A DNA stretch of 64,000 nt from Silanimonas sp. (GTDB taxonomy: Bacteria > Pseudomonadota > Gammaproteobacteria > Xanthomonadales > Xanthomonadaceae), in the NCBI RefSeq assembly GCF_027530345.1, contig NZ_JAPZQK010000006.1, forward strand, positions 62,001-126,000. Direction: 5' to 3'. A program made the translations under genes and the position numbers. The notes beneath the pieces are model-generated. The model made no database searches, was not told where the DNA came from, and saw nothing but the letters and a program-made list of their open reading frames with translations. Positions 8,468-17,078 of the stretch are shown here, in pieces; within the stretch, counting starts at the first letter, position 1; each line of letters starts with the position of its first letter.

Positions 8468-9625
8468 ATGAGTGACACGAATTACGGCTTCGGCACGAAA
8501 GCCATCCACGCCGGCCAGAGCCCCGACCCGAGCACGGGCGCGGTGATGGTGCCGATCTACGCCACCTCGACCTACGTGCAGGAAAGCCCCGGCGTGCACC
8601 AGGGCTACGAGTACTCGCGCAGCCACAACCCGACGCGCTTCGCCTACGAGCGCTGCGTGGCGGCCTTGGAGGGCGGCCGGAACGGCTACGCCTTCGCCTC
8701 CGGGCTCGCTGCCACCTCGACCATCCTCGAGCTGCTGGATTCCGGCAGCCACGTGGTGGCGATGGACGACGTCTACGGCGGTACCTACCGCCTGTTCGAG
8801 CGCGTGCGCCGGCGCAGCGCGGGCCTCGACTTCTCGTGGGTCGACCTCTCGGATCTCGATGCGTTCGAGGCGGCCATCCGACCCAACACGCGGATGGTGT
8901 GGATCGAAACGCCCACCAATCCCACGCTGAAGCTGGTCGACATCGCCGCGGTGGCCGAGCGCGCGAAGAAGCGCGGCCTGATCGTGGTGGTCGACAACAC
9001 TTTCTGTTCGCCGGCGTTGCAGCAGCCGATCGCGCTGGGTGCGGACATCGTCATGCACTCGGCGACGAAGTACATCAACGGCCACAGCGATATCGTTGGC
9101 GGCCTCGCGGTGGTGGGTGATCGCGCCGACCTCGCCGAGCAGATGACCTTCCTGCAGAACGCCGTCGGCGCCGTGCAGGGGCCGTTCGACAGCTTCCTCG
9201 CGCTGCGGGGCCTGAAGACCCTGCACCTGCGCATGAAGGCGCATTGCGAGAACGCGCAGGCCATCGCCGAGTTCCTCGAGCACCACCCGGCCGTGGAGCG
9301 CGTGGCCTATCCGGGCCTGAAGGCGCACCCGCAGTACGCGCTGGCCCAGCGGCAGATGAAGGGCCCGGGCGGCATGGTCAGCGTGTGGCTGAAGGGCGGT
9401 TTCGAGGCGGCCAAGCGCTTCATGGAGCGCACCGAGCTGTTCGCCTGTGCCGAGAGCCTCGGCGGCGTCGAGAGCCTCGCCAACCATCCGGCAGTGATGA
9501 CCCACGCCAGCGTGCCGGCCGAACGCCGCGCGGCGCTGGGCGTCACCGACAACCTGGTGCGACTGTCGGTCGGCGTGGAAGATCTCGCGGACCTGCGTGC
9601 CGAGCTGGAGCGGGCGCTCGGGTGA
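8468..9625 (+). CDS. metB: Cystathionine gamma-synthase / gamma-lyase (MetB family)
   Basis: This fold-type I PLP enzyme (385 residues) belongs to the Cys/Met metabolism family. The PLP lysine sits in HSATKYINGHSD, and GYEYSRSHNPTR, ASGLAATSTIL and ETPTNPTLK are family motifs. Such enzymes either make cystathionine from an activated homoserine and cysteine or split cystathionine to cysteine. The preceding cystathionine beta-synthase makes gamma-lyase action plausible, but sequence alone does not separate the two. The GAGG at 8459-8462 is placed correctly for the ATG. Its stop codon overlaps the GTG start of the ABC permease, so the export genes are translationally coupled to it. This is the metB landmark that borders the LPS locus in Xanthomonas. 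Confidence 0.92.
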   Translation: MSDTNYGFGTKAIHAGQSPDPSTGAVMVPIYATSTYVQESPGVHQGYEYSRSHNPTRFAYERCVAALEGGRNGYAFASGLAATSTILELLDSGSHVVAMDDVYGGTYRLFERVRRRSAGLDFSWVDLSDLDAFEAAIRPNTRMVWIETPTNPTLKLVDIAAVAERAKKRGLIVVVDNTFCSPALQQPIALGADIVMHSATKYINGHSDIVGGLAVVGDRADLAEQMTFLQNAVGAVQGPFDSFLALRGLKTLHLRMKAHCENAQAIAEFLEHHPAVERVAYPGLKAHPQYALAQRQMKGPGGMVSVWLKGGFEAAKRFMERTELFACAESLGGVESLANHPAVMTHASVPAERRAALGVTDNLVRLSVGVEDLADLRAELERALG

Positions 9626-10428
9626 GCAGGGCCGCGGCCTCGCTGTTGCCCCTCGGGGCGCGGGAGCGCTCCCTGGCGTGGGAGCTCAGCAAGCGCGAGA
9701 TCGTGGGGCGCTATCGCGGGGCCTCGTTCGGCGTGCTCTGGGCGCTACTCCAGCCTTTCCTGATGCTGGGGGTGCTGACGCTGGCCTTCGGCGAAGTCCT
9801 GGGCTCACGCTGGCCCGGCGCCGAAGGCACGGCGGGCTTCGCCATCATCCTGTTCGTCGGACTGATGGTGCATGGCGTGCTTGCCGAGTGCCTCGGAAAG
9901 GCCTGCACGCTCATCACCGCGAACGCCAGTTACGTCAAGAAGGTGGTTTTTCCGATCGAGCTGCTGGCCTGGCCGGTGCTGGCCTCGGCGGTGTTCCATT
10001 TCCTCGCCAACGCGCTGGTGCTGGCCGGCATGCTGCTGCTCGTGGGGCGCACGCCGCCGCCCACCCTGTTGCTCCTGCCTGTCGTGCTGCTGCCGATGGT
10101 GCTGCTGTGCCTTGGCCTCGTCTGGGCGCTCGCGTCCTTGAGCGTCTACGTCCGTGACGTGCAGTACGTGGTGCCGCCCCTCGTCACCGCGACGATGTTC
10201 CTTTCCTCGGTGATCGTCCCGCCCGACGCCGTGCCCGAGGCCTGGCGCTTTGTCTTCGAGGGCAATCCGCTGACGCCGGTCGTTGATGCCGCACGTGCCG
10301 TGGCTCTCGCCGGCACGATGCCCGACTGGTCGGCGTTGGCGGTGCAGGGCGCCATCGGCCTCGTCGTGGCGATCACGGGCGCGGCGCTGTTCCTGCGCCT
10401 GCGCCGGGGGTTCGCCGATGTCCTCTGA
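9622..10428 (+). CDS. wzm: O-antigen/polysaccharide ABC exporter permease (Wzm-like)
   Basis: This inner-membrane permease (268 residues) belongs to the ABC-2 class used to move undecaprenyl-linked O-polysaccharide to the periplasm. ELSKREIVGRYRGASFGVLW near the N-terminus is the typical cytoplasmic gate segment before the first of six membrane helices. The GTG at 9622 was chosen because it overlaps the upstream stop as GTGA, and the frame upstream of it is only the shadow of metB. It overlaps the ATP-binding partner gene by 11 bases. With the next gene it forms a Wzm/Wzt transporter, which tells us that the O-antigen chain is finished in the cytoplasm before export. Confidence 0.92.
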   Translation: MSRAAASLLPLGARERSLAWELSKREIVGRYRGASFGVLWALLQPFLMLGVLTLAFGEVLGSRWPGAEGTAGFAIILFVGLMVHGVLAECLGKACTLITANASYVKKVVFPIELLAWPVLASAVFHFLANALVLAGMLLLVGRTPPPTLLLLPVVLLPMVLLCLGLVWALASLSVYVRDVQYVVPPLVTATMFLSSVIVPPDAVPEAWRFVFEGNPLTPVVDAARAVALAGTMPDWSALAVQGAIGLVVAITGAALFLRLRRGFADVL

Positions 10429-11743
10429 GCCGGTGGTCCGCGTCCGCGGGCTGGGCAAGCGCTATGAGCGCTTCGCCAGTCCCTCGCGGCGCCTCCTCGC
10501 GTTGCTGGGCGGCCCGCGTCGTTCGCAGGCGCATTGGGCCCTGCGTGGCGTCGACCTCGAGGTGCGGCCCGGCGAGACCGTCGGCCTGCTCGGGCGCAAC
10601 GGCTCGGGCAAGTCCACCTTCCTGCAGATGGTCTGCGGCACGCTCGAACCCACCGAGGGGAGCGTCGAGGTACGGGGCCGCGTCGCCGCCCTGCTCGAAC
10701 TCGGGGCCGGCTTCAATCCGGAATTCAGCGGCCGCGAGAACGTCTACCTAAACGCCTCGATGCTCGGCCTCAGCCGCGCCGAGACCGAGCGCCATTTCCA
10801 GGCCATCGTTGATTTCGCCGACATCGGCGACTATCTCGACGAGCCGGTGCGCACCTATTCCAGCGGCATGTTCGTGCGGCTCGCGTTCGCCGTTGCTGTC
10901 GCGGTGGAGCCCGACCTGCTGGTGGTGGACGAAGCGCTGGCCGTCGGCGACGAGGCGTTCCAGCGCAAGTGCTTCGCCCGCATCGAGCAGATGAAGGCGC
11001 GCGGTGCCGCCATCCTGTTCGTGTCGCACGCGACCGCCGCGGTCGTGCAGCTCTGCGATCGGGCCGTGCTGCTCGATGCCGGGGAGGTCCTCGCCGTCGG
11101 GGCGCCCAAGGCGGTCGTCGCGGCCTACCAGAAGGTGCTGTACGGCGCGCCGGAGCGGCGGGCCGCGCTGCTGGCGGAGCTGCGCGCCGGCCGATGGGAG
11201 ACGGCGCCGGGCAGCGGCGTTGGCGCCCCGGCGATGAGTGCGCGCTTCGATCCCGGACTCGTGCCGGAAAGCACCGTGCACTACGAATCGCGCGGTGCCC
11301 GCATCGAATCCCCCGAACTCGTCGATGCCGAGGGTCGAGCGGTGAATGTGCTCGCCCCGGGCGAGTGCTACCGCTATCGTTTCCGTGTCCGTTTCGACCA
11401 GGCCGCGCGCTTCGTCCACTTTGGCATGCTGATCAAGTCCACCAGCGGCGTCGAACTCTGCGGTGTCGATTCCCACCCCCACGGCGAAGGTGTCGATGCC
11501 GTGCCTGCTGGCAGCGTCGTCGACGTGGCCTTTCCGTTCCGTGCCTCTCTGCTGCCCGGCACTTACTTCCTCAATGCCGGCTGCGTCGGGTGGCTGGATG
11601 GCGAGGGCGAAACCTACCTCCATCGCATCGTCGACGCGTTGGCGTTCCGGATCGAAGCGGCCGGATCGCCCACGCGGCGCTCGGGCTTCTTTGACCTCGC
11701 GCTCGAGCCTGCCTGCGAGTACGCCATCGGAGCTGCACCATGA
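10418..11743 (+). CDS. wzt: O-antigen ABC exporter ATPase with C-terminal carbohydrate-binding domain (Wzt-like)
   Basis: This protein (441 residues) powers O-antigen export. It has Walker A GRNGSGKST (59-67), signature SSGM (149-152), Walker B LLVVDEALAVGD (168-179) and the H-loop histidine in FVSHA. After about residue 285 there is an extra domain (ARIESPELVDAEGRAVNVLA to the end) of the Wzt-C type, a beta sandwich that in E. coli O9a and related systems binds the modified non-reducing end of the finished chain. The ATG at 10418 follows a GGGGG run at a suitable distance and overlaps the permease gene. Presence of Wzt-C predicts that this O-antigen carries a terminal modification. The next gene encodes a candidate for that modifier. 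Confidence 0.92.
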   Translation: MSSEPVVRVRGLGKRYERFASPSRRLLALLGGPRRSQAHWALRGVDLEVRPGETVGLLGRNGSGKSTFLQMVCGTLEPTEGSVEVRGRVAALLELGAGFNPEFSGRENVYLNASMLGLSRAETERHFQAIVDFADIGDYLDEPVRTYSSGMFVRLAFAVAVAVEPDLLVVDEALAVGDEAFQRKCFARIEQMKARGAAILFVSHATAAVVQLCDRAVLLDAGEVLAVGAPKAVVAAYQKVLYGAPERRAALLAELRAGRWETAPGSGVGAPAMSARFDPGLVPESTVHYESRGARIESPELVDAEGRAVNVLAPGECYRYRFRVRFDQAARFVHFGMLIKSTSGVELCGVDSHPHGEGVDAVPAGSVVDVAFPFRASLLPGTYFLNAGCVGWLDGEGETYLHRIVDALAFRIEAAGSPTRRSGFFDLALEPACEYAIGAAP

Positions 11744-13311
11744 ACACGACGGAACGTCCCACGGCCCTCGTGGTCCTTGGCATGCATCGCAGTGGCACAT
11801 CGGCGGTGGCAGGGGCCCTGGTCGCGCGCGGCGCGCACGCCGGCAACGCCCTCTTGCCCTCGACCTCGGACAACGCGAATGGCTATTTCGAGGACGCGCG
11901 CCTGGTTGCGGCGAGCGACGCCCTGCTGGCATCCGCCGGATTGACCTGGGACGAGCCCGGCCCGCTGTCGCGTCCGATCGTGGCTCCAGAAGCGCAGGCG
12001 GCGATGGTCGAGGTGTTCTGCGCACTGCGCGGGCGTTCGACGCCTGCTGTCGTCAAGGACCCGCGCGCCTGCCGCTTGGTGCCGGAATGGTCGCAGGCCA
12101 TGGCCGAGGCCGGCCTTCGTCCCGCCTACCTGATCGTGCTGCGAGATCCACGCGAGGTCGCGGCCTCCTTGCAGGCCCGCGACGGCATGTCGGCCTACCG
12201 CGCAGGCCGGCTTTGGCTTGAACATCTGTTGGAAGCTGAACTCGCCACACGCGGCGCGGCCCGCGTCTTCATCGACTTCCAGGACCTGGTGCAGGCACCG
12301 GACGCCACTCTGGACACGGCGCTTGGCGTGTTGGGGCTCGGCGACGTGCTGCGCCCGGATGTCGCGCGCGGCACCGGTGTCGACGCCCGGCTTCGCCGAC
12401 AGCGTGCCGAAGGCGGGGAGGGCGAGGTCTTCGCCGAGCGCGTTTACGCGTTCGCCAAAGGCTGCCTGGGCACGGCGGGCGACGGCGCGGTGGTCGCGGC
12501 GGCATTCGACGCCTTCCGGGTTCGCTGGCTCGAGGATGCGGAGAGCGCGCGCGCCGCGCTGCTCGATGCCCGGGCGCGCGAGGGCCGCGAACGCGAGGAC
12601 GCCTTGCGCCTGCTCCGCGAAGTCCGCAATGGACTGGCCTTGGCCGACGCCTGGGAAAAGGCGCCGTCACGGGCGCCGAATCCGCGCGTCTACTGGCGTG
12701 CCCTTGATGCGGCGCATTCAGAGGACCGTTCGTTCGCCGCCCGTGCGCAGGCCGACGGTGGCTTTGTCGCGACGGTTGGTGGCCCCGGGATTGGCGTGGA
12801 TCGCCTGCGCCTCGATCCGGACGACCGCGCGGGCGTGTTCGAGATCACCGCGCTCGTCGTTGCCGGCGTCCCGGTGACGGACCTGCCGGCGGCCGTCGTC
12901 GCCTGCAACGGCGTCGTGCGCCCGACCGCGGGCGGACTCTTGCTTGTCGCCACCGACGATGATCCGTGGATCGAGATCGCGCTCGGGTCCATGGCGCCGG
13001 CCGGAACCAGCGTGCCCGTCCGATTTGACCTGCGTGGCCGCGGACTGCCCGAGTTGCTCTGGTCCTTGGTCGAGCAGGAAGCCATCGGTGCGACTCGCCT
13101 TCGCGAGCTCGAGGCGCTCACCCAGGACCTCGCCGAGCGGCGCGCTGCTGATGCTGCTGCGGCGCAAGCAGAGGCGGCCGTCGTCCTGGACGCTCTGGAT
13201 CGCCTTGCGCGACAGTCCGCGGAAATCCTGGGTTGGACGCGGCGCCGGACCTTCCGGTACTGGTGGCGGCGCTGGCGCGGCAAGGTGGAGACGCCCGAGG
13301 GCACGCCGTGA
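11740..13311 (+). CDS. PAPS-type sulfotransferase with predicted coiled coil and basic C-terminal tail
   Basis: The first 220 of 523 residues are a sulfotransferase: GMHRSGTSAVAGAL (14-27) matches the 5'-phosphosulfate loop, KDPRACRL (106-113) and LIVLRDPREVAASL (131-144) match the bacterial family and its 3'-phosphate-binding motif. A helical charged stretch (about 255-300) leads to a beta-rich module (about 310-435) with RLRLDPDDRAGVFEITAL, then a likely coiled coil (about 445-495) and a tail RRRTFRYWWRRWRGK that could lie on the membrane. It starts in an ATGA overlap with wzt and ends in a GTGA overlap with a glycosyltransferase. It probably sulfates the O-antigen from PAPS, which a separate cysD-cysNC pair in the window could supply. 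Whether it acts once at the chain end or along the chain is unknown. Confidence 0.75.
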   Translation: MNTTERPTALVVLGMHRSGTSAVAGALVARGAHAGNALLPSTSDNANGYFEDARLVAASDALLASAGLTWDEPGPLSRPIVAPEAQAAMVEVFCALRGRSTPAVVKDPRACRLVPEWSQAMAEAGLRPAYLIVLRDPREVAASLQARDGMSAYRAGRLWLEHLLEAELATRGAARVFIDFQDLVQAPDATLDTALGVLGLGDVLRPDVARGTGVDARLRRQRAEGGEGEVFAERVYAFAKGCLGTAGDGAVVAAAFDAFRVRWLEDAESARAALLDARAREGREREDALRLLREVRNGLALADAWEKAPSRAPNPRVYWRALDAAHSEDRSFAARAQADGGFVATVGGPGIGVDRLRLDPDDRAGVFEITALVVAGVPVTDLPAAVVACNGVVRPTAGGLLLVATDDDPWIEIALGSMAPAGTSVPVRFDLRGRGLPELLWSLVEQEAIGATRLRELEALTQDLAERRAADAAAAQAEAAVVLDALDRLARQSAEILGWTRRRTFRYWWRRWRGKVETPEGTP

Positions 13312-15554
13312 GGCCGATGCTGCAGCCGCTGGCCAACTTGAAGGCAGTGGAGGAGCACGACGGTCTGTGGGCGTCCGAAGGCGCCGATCCGCAGTTCCTC
13401 GTCGTTCGCAACGGCCACGCCTTCGCCTGTACCGGCGGCTGGTACCGGCTTCGGCTGCGCCTCGTCGCGCGCGAGGGCGCCATTCTGGCGCCCTGCCTTT
13501 ACCCCGACTACGGCGGCGGAATGACCGAACTGGAGCGCATTCCGCTGGGATCGCCGGATGCCGACGGCTGGATCGACGTGCTGGTGCGCTTCAAGTACGC
13601 GGTCCGCGCGCTGCGGCTCGACCCGACCGCGGTCGAGGCGCATTTCGTGGCCACGGGCTTCAGCCTGCGCCGTCGCCACCGCCCGGCGGCCATGGTCGGC
13701 ATGCTGCGCGACATCGCTCGCTCGCCCCGCGGCGGTCGCCGGATGGCAGTCCGATTGGCCATGGCGACCGTGCGCGACTTGGCAAGGGGCAGGTTGGGCG
13801 CCGCTGGCGAGCGCTTGTTGCGAGGTTACTCGGCGCTGCAGGTGGACGGGCAGGACGACTACACGGCCTGGTGCGCGCGCTTCGCCCCACCGTTGAGCAA
13901 GAGCGAGGCTGCGCAGCGCTGCGCGCGCCTTTCGGCGAGGCCGGTGATCGCAGTGCTGATGCCGGTCTACAACCCGCCGGAGCGCTGGTTGCGTCGGGCG
14001 ATCGACAGCGTGCGCGCGCAGTCCTACCCGCACTGGCAGTTGTGCATCGCCGACGACGCGTCGCCGGCACCACACGTGGCCCGGGTGCTTGCCGAAGTCG
14101 CCGCATCCGACCCGCGCATCCGCGTGGTCCGTCGTGCGGAGAACGGCCACATCTCCGAGGCCTCGAACAGCGCGCTCGCCCTCGTGGATGGCGAGTTCGT
14201 GGCCCTGCTGGATCACGACGACGAGCTCCACCCGGATGCCCTTCTGCACGTCGCCGAGGCGATCGCCCGCCATCCGTCGGCGGGCGTGCTGTATTCCGAC
14301 GAAGACAAGATCGACGAGCACGGCCGCCGCTACGAGCCCTACTTCAAGCCGCGCTTCGATCCCGACCTGCTCCTCGGGCAGAACTGCGTGTCCCACCTCG
14401 GCGTCTACCGCACCGAGCTGATGCGCGCGGTCGGCGGATTCCGCAAGGGCTACGAGGGCTCGCAGGATTGGGACCTCGCTTTGCGCTGCATCGAGCGCTG
14501 TGGCGCGGCGAACGTCGTTCACCTGCCCCACGTGCTCTACCACTGGCGTTCGATCGAAGGCTCGACAGCGCTGGCCGTCTCGGAGAAGTCATACGTGGTC
14601 GACGCCGGCCGCCGCGCGGTCGCCGACCACCTCGCGCGCACCGGCATCGAAGCGGAGGTGCAGGTGCTCGCCGGCGGCCACCTGGCGGTGCGCCGACCGC
14701 TGCCGTCGCCGGCGCCGCGGGTGAGCCTCGTCATTCCGACCCGCGACCGTGTCGACCTGCTGCGCCAGTGCGTGGACAGCGTGCTGCGGCGTTCGACCTA
14801 TCCGGACTTCGAGATCCTCGTCGTCGACAACCACAGCGTCGAGCCTGAGACGCTGGCGTACTTCGAGTCGCTGGCTTCAGAGCCCCGCGTGACCGTGCTG
14901 CGCTACCCGCACCCGTTCAACTACTCGGCGATCAACAACTTCGCCGTGCGCCACGCGACGGGCGAAGTCCTGTGCCTGCTCAACAACGACATCGAGGTCA
15001 TCACGCCGGGCTGGCTCGAGGAGATGGTGGCCCAAGCGCTGCGGCCCCGCATCGGTGCGGTGGGCGCGATGCTCTACTACCCCGATGACAGCATCCAGCA
15101 CGCGGGCGTGCTGCTGGGGTTCTCCGGCGTGGCCGGCCATTTGTATGCCGGTTGGCCGCGCGGCACCGGCGGTCACATGGGGCGCGCACGCCTCGTGCAG
15201 CGCCTGAGCGCCGTCACCGCGGCGTGCCTGGTCGTGCGCCGCGCGCTGTGGGACGAGGTGGGGGGGCTCGACGAGCAGCTCGCTGTCGCATTCAACGACA
15301 TCGATTTCTGCCTCCGACTCGACGTGAAGGGGCATACCAACCTATGGACTCCGCATGCGGAGCTCTATCACCACGAGTCGGCGTCTCGTGGCAAGGAGGA
15401 CACCCCGGAGAAACAGGCGCGCTTCAAGGCCGAGGTCGATTTCATGCTGCAGCGCTGGGGCGCGCGCCTCGCGGACGACCGCGCGTACAACCTCAACCTG
15501 TGCCTCACCTCGACGCCCTTCGCGCTCGCGTCGCCCCCGCGCACGGCGCCCTGA
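13308..15554 (+). CDS. Large two-domain GT2 glycosyltransferase with N-terminal beta module
   Basis: This protein (748 residues) has a beta-rich N-terminal module (about 1-130), then two GT-A glycosyltransferase domains. The first begins at PVIAVLMPVYNPPERWL (about residue 212) with the metal-binding region ALLDHDDELHPDA (about 300). The second begins at VSLVIPTRDRVDLLRQC (about 471) with CLLNNDIEVITPGW (about 556). Such double-headed enzymes often build the O-antigen backbone by alternating two linkages. The GTG at 13308 makes a GTGA overlap with the sulfotransferase; an ATG at 13317 is the alternative. The N-terminal module ends in ALRLDPTAVEAHF, very like the module in the sulfotransferase before it. 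This is the best candidate for the O-chain polymerase here. Confidence 0.87.
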   Translation: MRPMLQPLANLKAVEEHDGLWASEGADPQFLVVRNGHAFACTGGWYRLRLRLVAREGAILAPCLYPDYGGGMTELERIPLGSPDADGWIDVLVRFKYAVRALRLDPTAVEAHFVATGFSLRRRHRPAAMVGMLRDIARSPRGGRRMAVRLAMATVRDLARGRLGAAGERLLRGYSALQVDGQDDYTAWCARFAPPLSKSEAAQRCARLSARPVIAVLMPVYNPPERWLRRAIDSVRAQSYPHWQLCIADDASPAPHVARVLAEVAASDPRIRVVRRAENGHISEASNSALALVDGEFVALLDHDDELHPDALLHVAEAIARHPSAGVLYSDEDKIDEHGRRYEPYFKPRFDPDLLLGQNCVSHLGVYRTELMRAVGGFRKGYEGSQDWDLALRCIERCGAANVVHLPHVLYHWRSIEGSTALAVSEKSYVVDAGRRAVADHLARTGIEAEVQVLAGGHLAVRRPLPSPAPRVSLVIPTRDRVDLLRQCVDSVLRRSTYPDFEILVVDNHSVEPETLAYFESLASEPRVTVLRYPHPFNYSAINNFAVRHATGEVLCLLNNDIEVITPGWLEEMVAQALRPRIGAVGAMLYYPDDSIQHAGVLLGFSGVAGHLYAGWPRGTGGHMGRARLVQRLSAVTAACLVVRRALWDEVGGLDEQLAVAFNDIDFCLRLDVKGHTNLWTPHAELYHHESASRGKEDTPEKQARFKAEVDFMLQRWGARLADDRAYNLNLCLTSTPFALASPPRTAP

Positions 15555-15658
15555 GTAGGCGGCGGGTCGGGCGCTAGCCCGAACGTCCAGTCCGCGGGCG
15601 CCCAAGCTACGGTGGCGCGCCGGTATCATTGGTGTCTCCGGTTCCACAGGCCGATGCC

Positions 15659-16396
15659 ATGACGCCCCCGAATCCGGCGCAGACCCCGCGCCGAAGCAAA
15701 CTCTACAGTTCCGCTGCCGAGGCCCTGCAAGGCCTCGTCGCCGACGGCCAGACCCTCGCGGTCGGCGGCTTCGGCCTGTGCGGTATCCCCGAGGCCCTGA
15801 TCGCCGCGCTGCGCGATTCGGGCGCCAGGAACCTCACCGCGATCTCGAACAACGCCGGTGTCGACGGCTTCGGCCTCGGCCAGCTGCTCGCCACGCGGCA
15901 GATCCGCAAGATGATTTCGAGCTACGTGGGCGAGAACAAGGAATTCGAGCGGCAGTTCCTCGCCGGTGAACTCGAACTCGAGTTCAACCCGCAGGGCACG
16001 CTGGCCGAGCGCTTGCGCGCTGGCGGCGCGGGCATCCCCGCGTTCTACGTGCGCACCGGCTACGGCACGATCGTTGCCGAAGGCAAGGAGACGCGGCAGT
16101 TCGGCGAGCACTGGTACGTGATGGAGACGGCGCTGCACGCCGACGTCTCGCTGGTGAAGGCGTGGAAGGCCGACACCGCCGGCAACCTCGTCTTCCGCAA
16201 GACCTCGCGCAACTTCAACCCCGCCTGCGCGATGGCCGGCAAGGTCTGCGTGGCGGAAGTGGAAGAGCTCGTGGAGGTCGGCGCGATCGACCCGGACCAC
16301 GTGCACCTGCCCGGCATCTACGTCGACCGCATCGTGGTCAATGCCACGCCCGAGAAGCGCATCGAGCAGCGCACGACCCGCGAAGGAGTGAAGTGA
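15659..16396 (+). CDS. scoA: 3-oxoacid CoA-transferase subunit A
   Basis: This subunit (245 residues) has the CoA-transferase family I glycine-rich loop [17 protein letters not shown] and the downstream [20 protein letters not shown] typical of the alpha subunit. Together with the next gene it forms an enzyme that moves CoA between succinyl-CoA and a 3-oxoacid such as acetoacetate. The ATG at 15659 is chosen because the family starts shortly before [13 protein letters not shown]; an upstream start at 15629 would add ten unusual residues. A CoA-transferase pair (lpsI/lpsJ) is also annotated in Xanthomonas LPS loci, so the position is conserved though its link with LPS is obscure. The 104 bases before it hold a GC hairpin near 15567-15581 and a TATCAT that may be a -10. 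Confidence 0.9.
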   Translation: MTPPNPAQTPRRSKLYSSAAEALQGLVADGQTLAVGGFGLCGIPEALIAALRDSGARNLTAISNNAGVDGFGLGQLLATRQIRKMISSYVGENKEFERQFLAGELELEFNPQGTLAERLRAGGAGIPAFYVRTGYGTIVAEGKETRQFGEHWYVMETALHADVSLVKAWKADTAGNLVFRKTSRNFNPACAMAGKVCVAEVEELVEVGAIDPDHVHLPGIYVDRIVVNATPEKRIEQRTTREGVK

Positions 16397-16397
16397 C

Positions 16398-17027
16398 ATG
16401 CCCTGGACCCGCGACGAGATGGCGCAGCGCGCCGCCCGCGAACTCACCGACGGCGCCTACGTGAACCTCGGCATCGGCCTGCCGACGCTGGTGGCCAACC
16501 ACATTCCCGAGGGCATGGACGTGTGGCTGCAGAGCGAGAATGGCCTGCTCGGCATTGGCCCGTTCCCGACGGAAGGCGAAGTCGACGCCGACCTGATCAA
16601 TGCCGGCAAGCAGACGGTCACGGCGCGCGCCGGCGCCAGCTTCTTCGGCAGCCACGACAGCTTCGCGATGATCCGCGGCGGCCACATCGACCTCGCCATC
16701 CTCGGCGCCATGCAGGTGACCGACAAAGGCGATCTCGCCAACTGGATGGTGCCCGGCAAGATGGTGAAGGGCATGGGCGGTGCGATGGATCTGGTCGCTG
16801 GCGTCAAGCGCGTGGTCGTGCTGATGGAGCACACGGCCAAGGGCGGCGAGCACAAGATCGTGCCCGCGTGCACCCTGCCGCTCACCGGCGTGGGCGTGGT
16901 CAATCGCATCATCACCGAGCTTGGCGTGTTCGATGTCGGCCCGAGCGGCTTCCGCGTCGTCGAGCTGGCGCCGGGCGTCGAGCACGACGAAGTGCGGGAG
17001 AAAACCGGCGTCCCCCTGCTGGCCTAG
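16398..17027 (+). CDS. scoB: 3-oxoacid CoA-transferase subunit B
   Basis: This beta subunit (209 residues) contains the catalytic glutamate in [14 protein letters not shown] and the family segment [20 protein letters not shown]. It starts two bases after the stop of subunit A, so the two are translated together into the heteromeric enzyme. The length is normal and no lesion is visible. See subunit A for the reaction and the link with the LPS locus. Confidence 0.92.
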   Translation: MPWTRDEMAQRAARELTDGAYVNLGIGLPTLVANHIPEGMDVWLQSENGLLGIGPFPTEGEVDADLINAGKQTVTARAGASFFGSHDSFAMIRGGHIDLAILGAMQVTDKGDLANWMVPGKMVKGMGGAMDLVAGVKRVVVLMEHTAKGGEHKIVPACTLPLTGVGVVNRIITELGVFDVGPSGFRVVELAPGVEHDEVREKTGVPLLA

Positions 17028-17078
17028 TCGCGCACCACGCCCGGGCGACCCGTCGCGGCCAGCGGGTAGAATCCGCGG

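Noticed and set aside
5676-8471. Long plus-strand frame overlapping the acyltransferase and CBS genes
   Set aside because: It runs out of frame through two genes with clear motifs and has a random Arg/Gly/Ala composition.
9244-9621. Upstream extension of the wzm frame into metB
   Set aside because: That part is an out-of-frame reading of metB; the GTG at 9622 gives a normal Wzm length and couples to the metB stop.
15555-15658. Terminator between the GT2 gene and scoA
   Set aside because: The hairpin CGGGC-GCTA-GCCCG is short and has no T run; it is mentioned in the scoA entry but not called.
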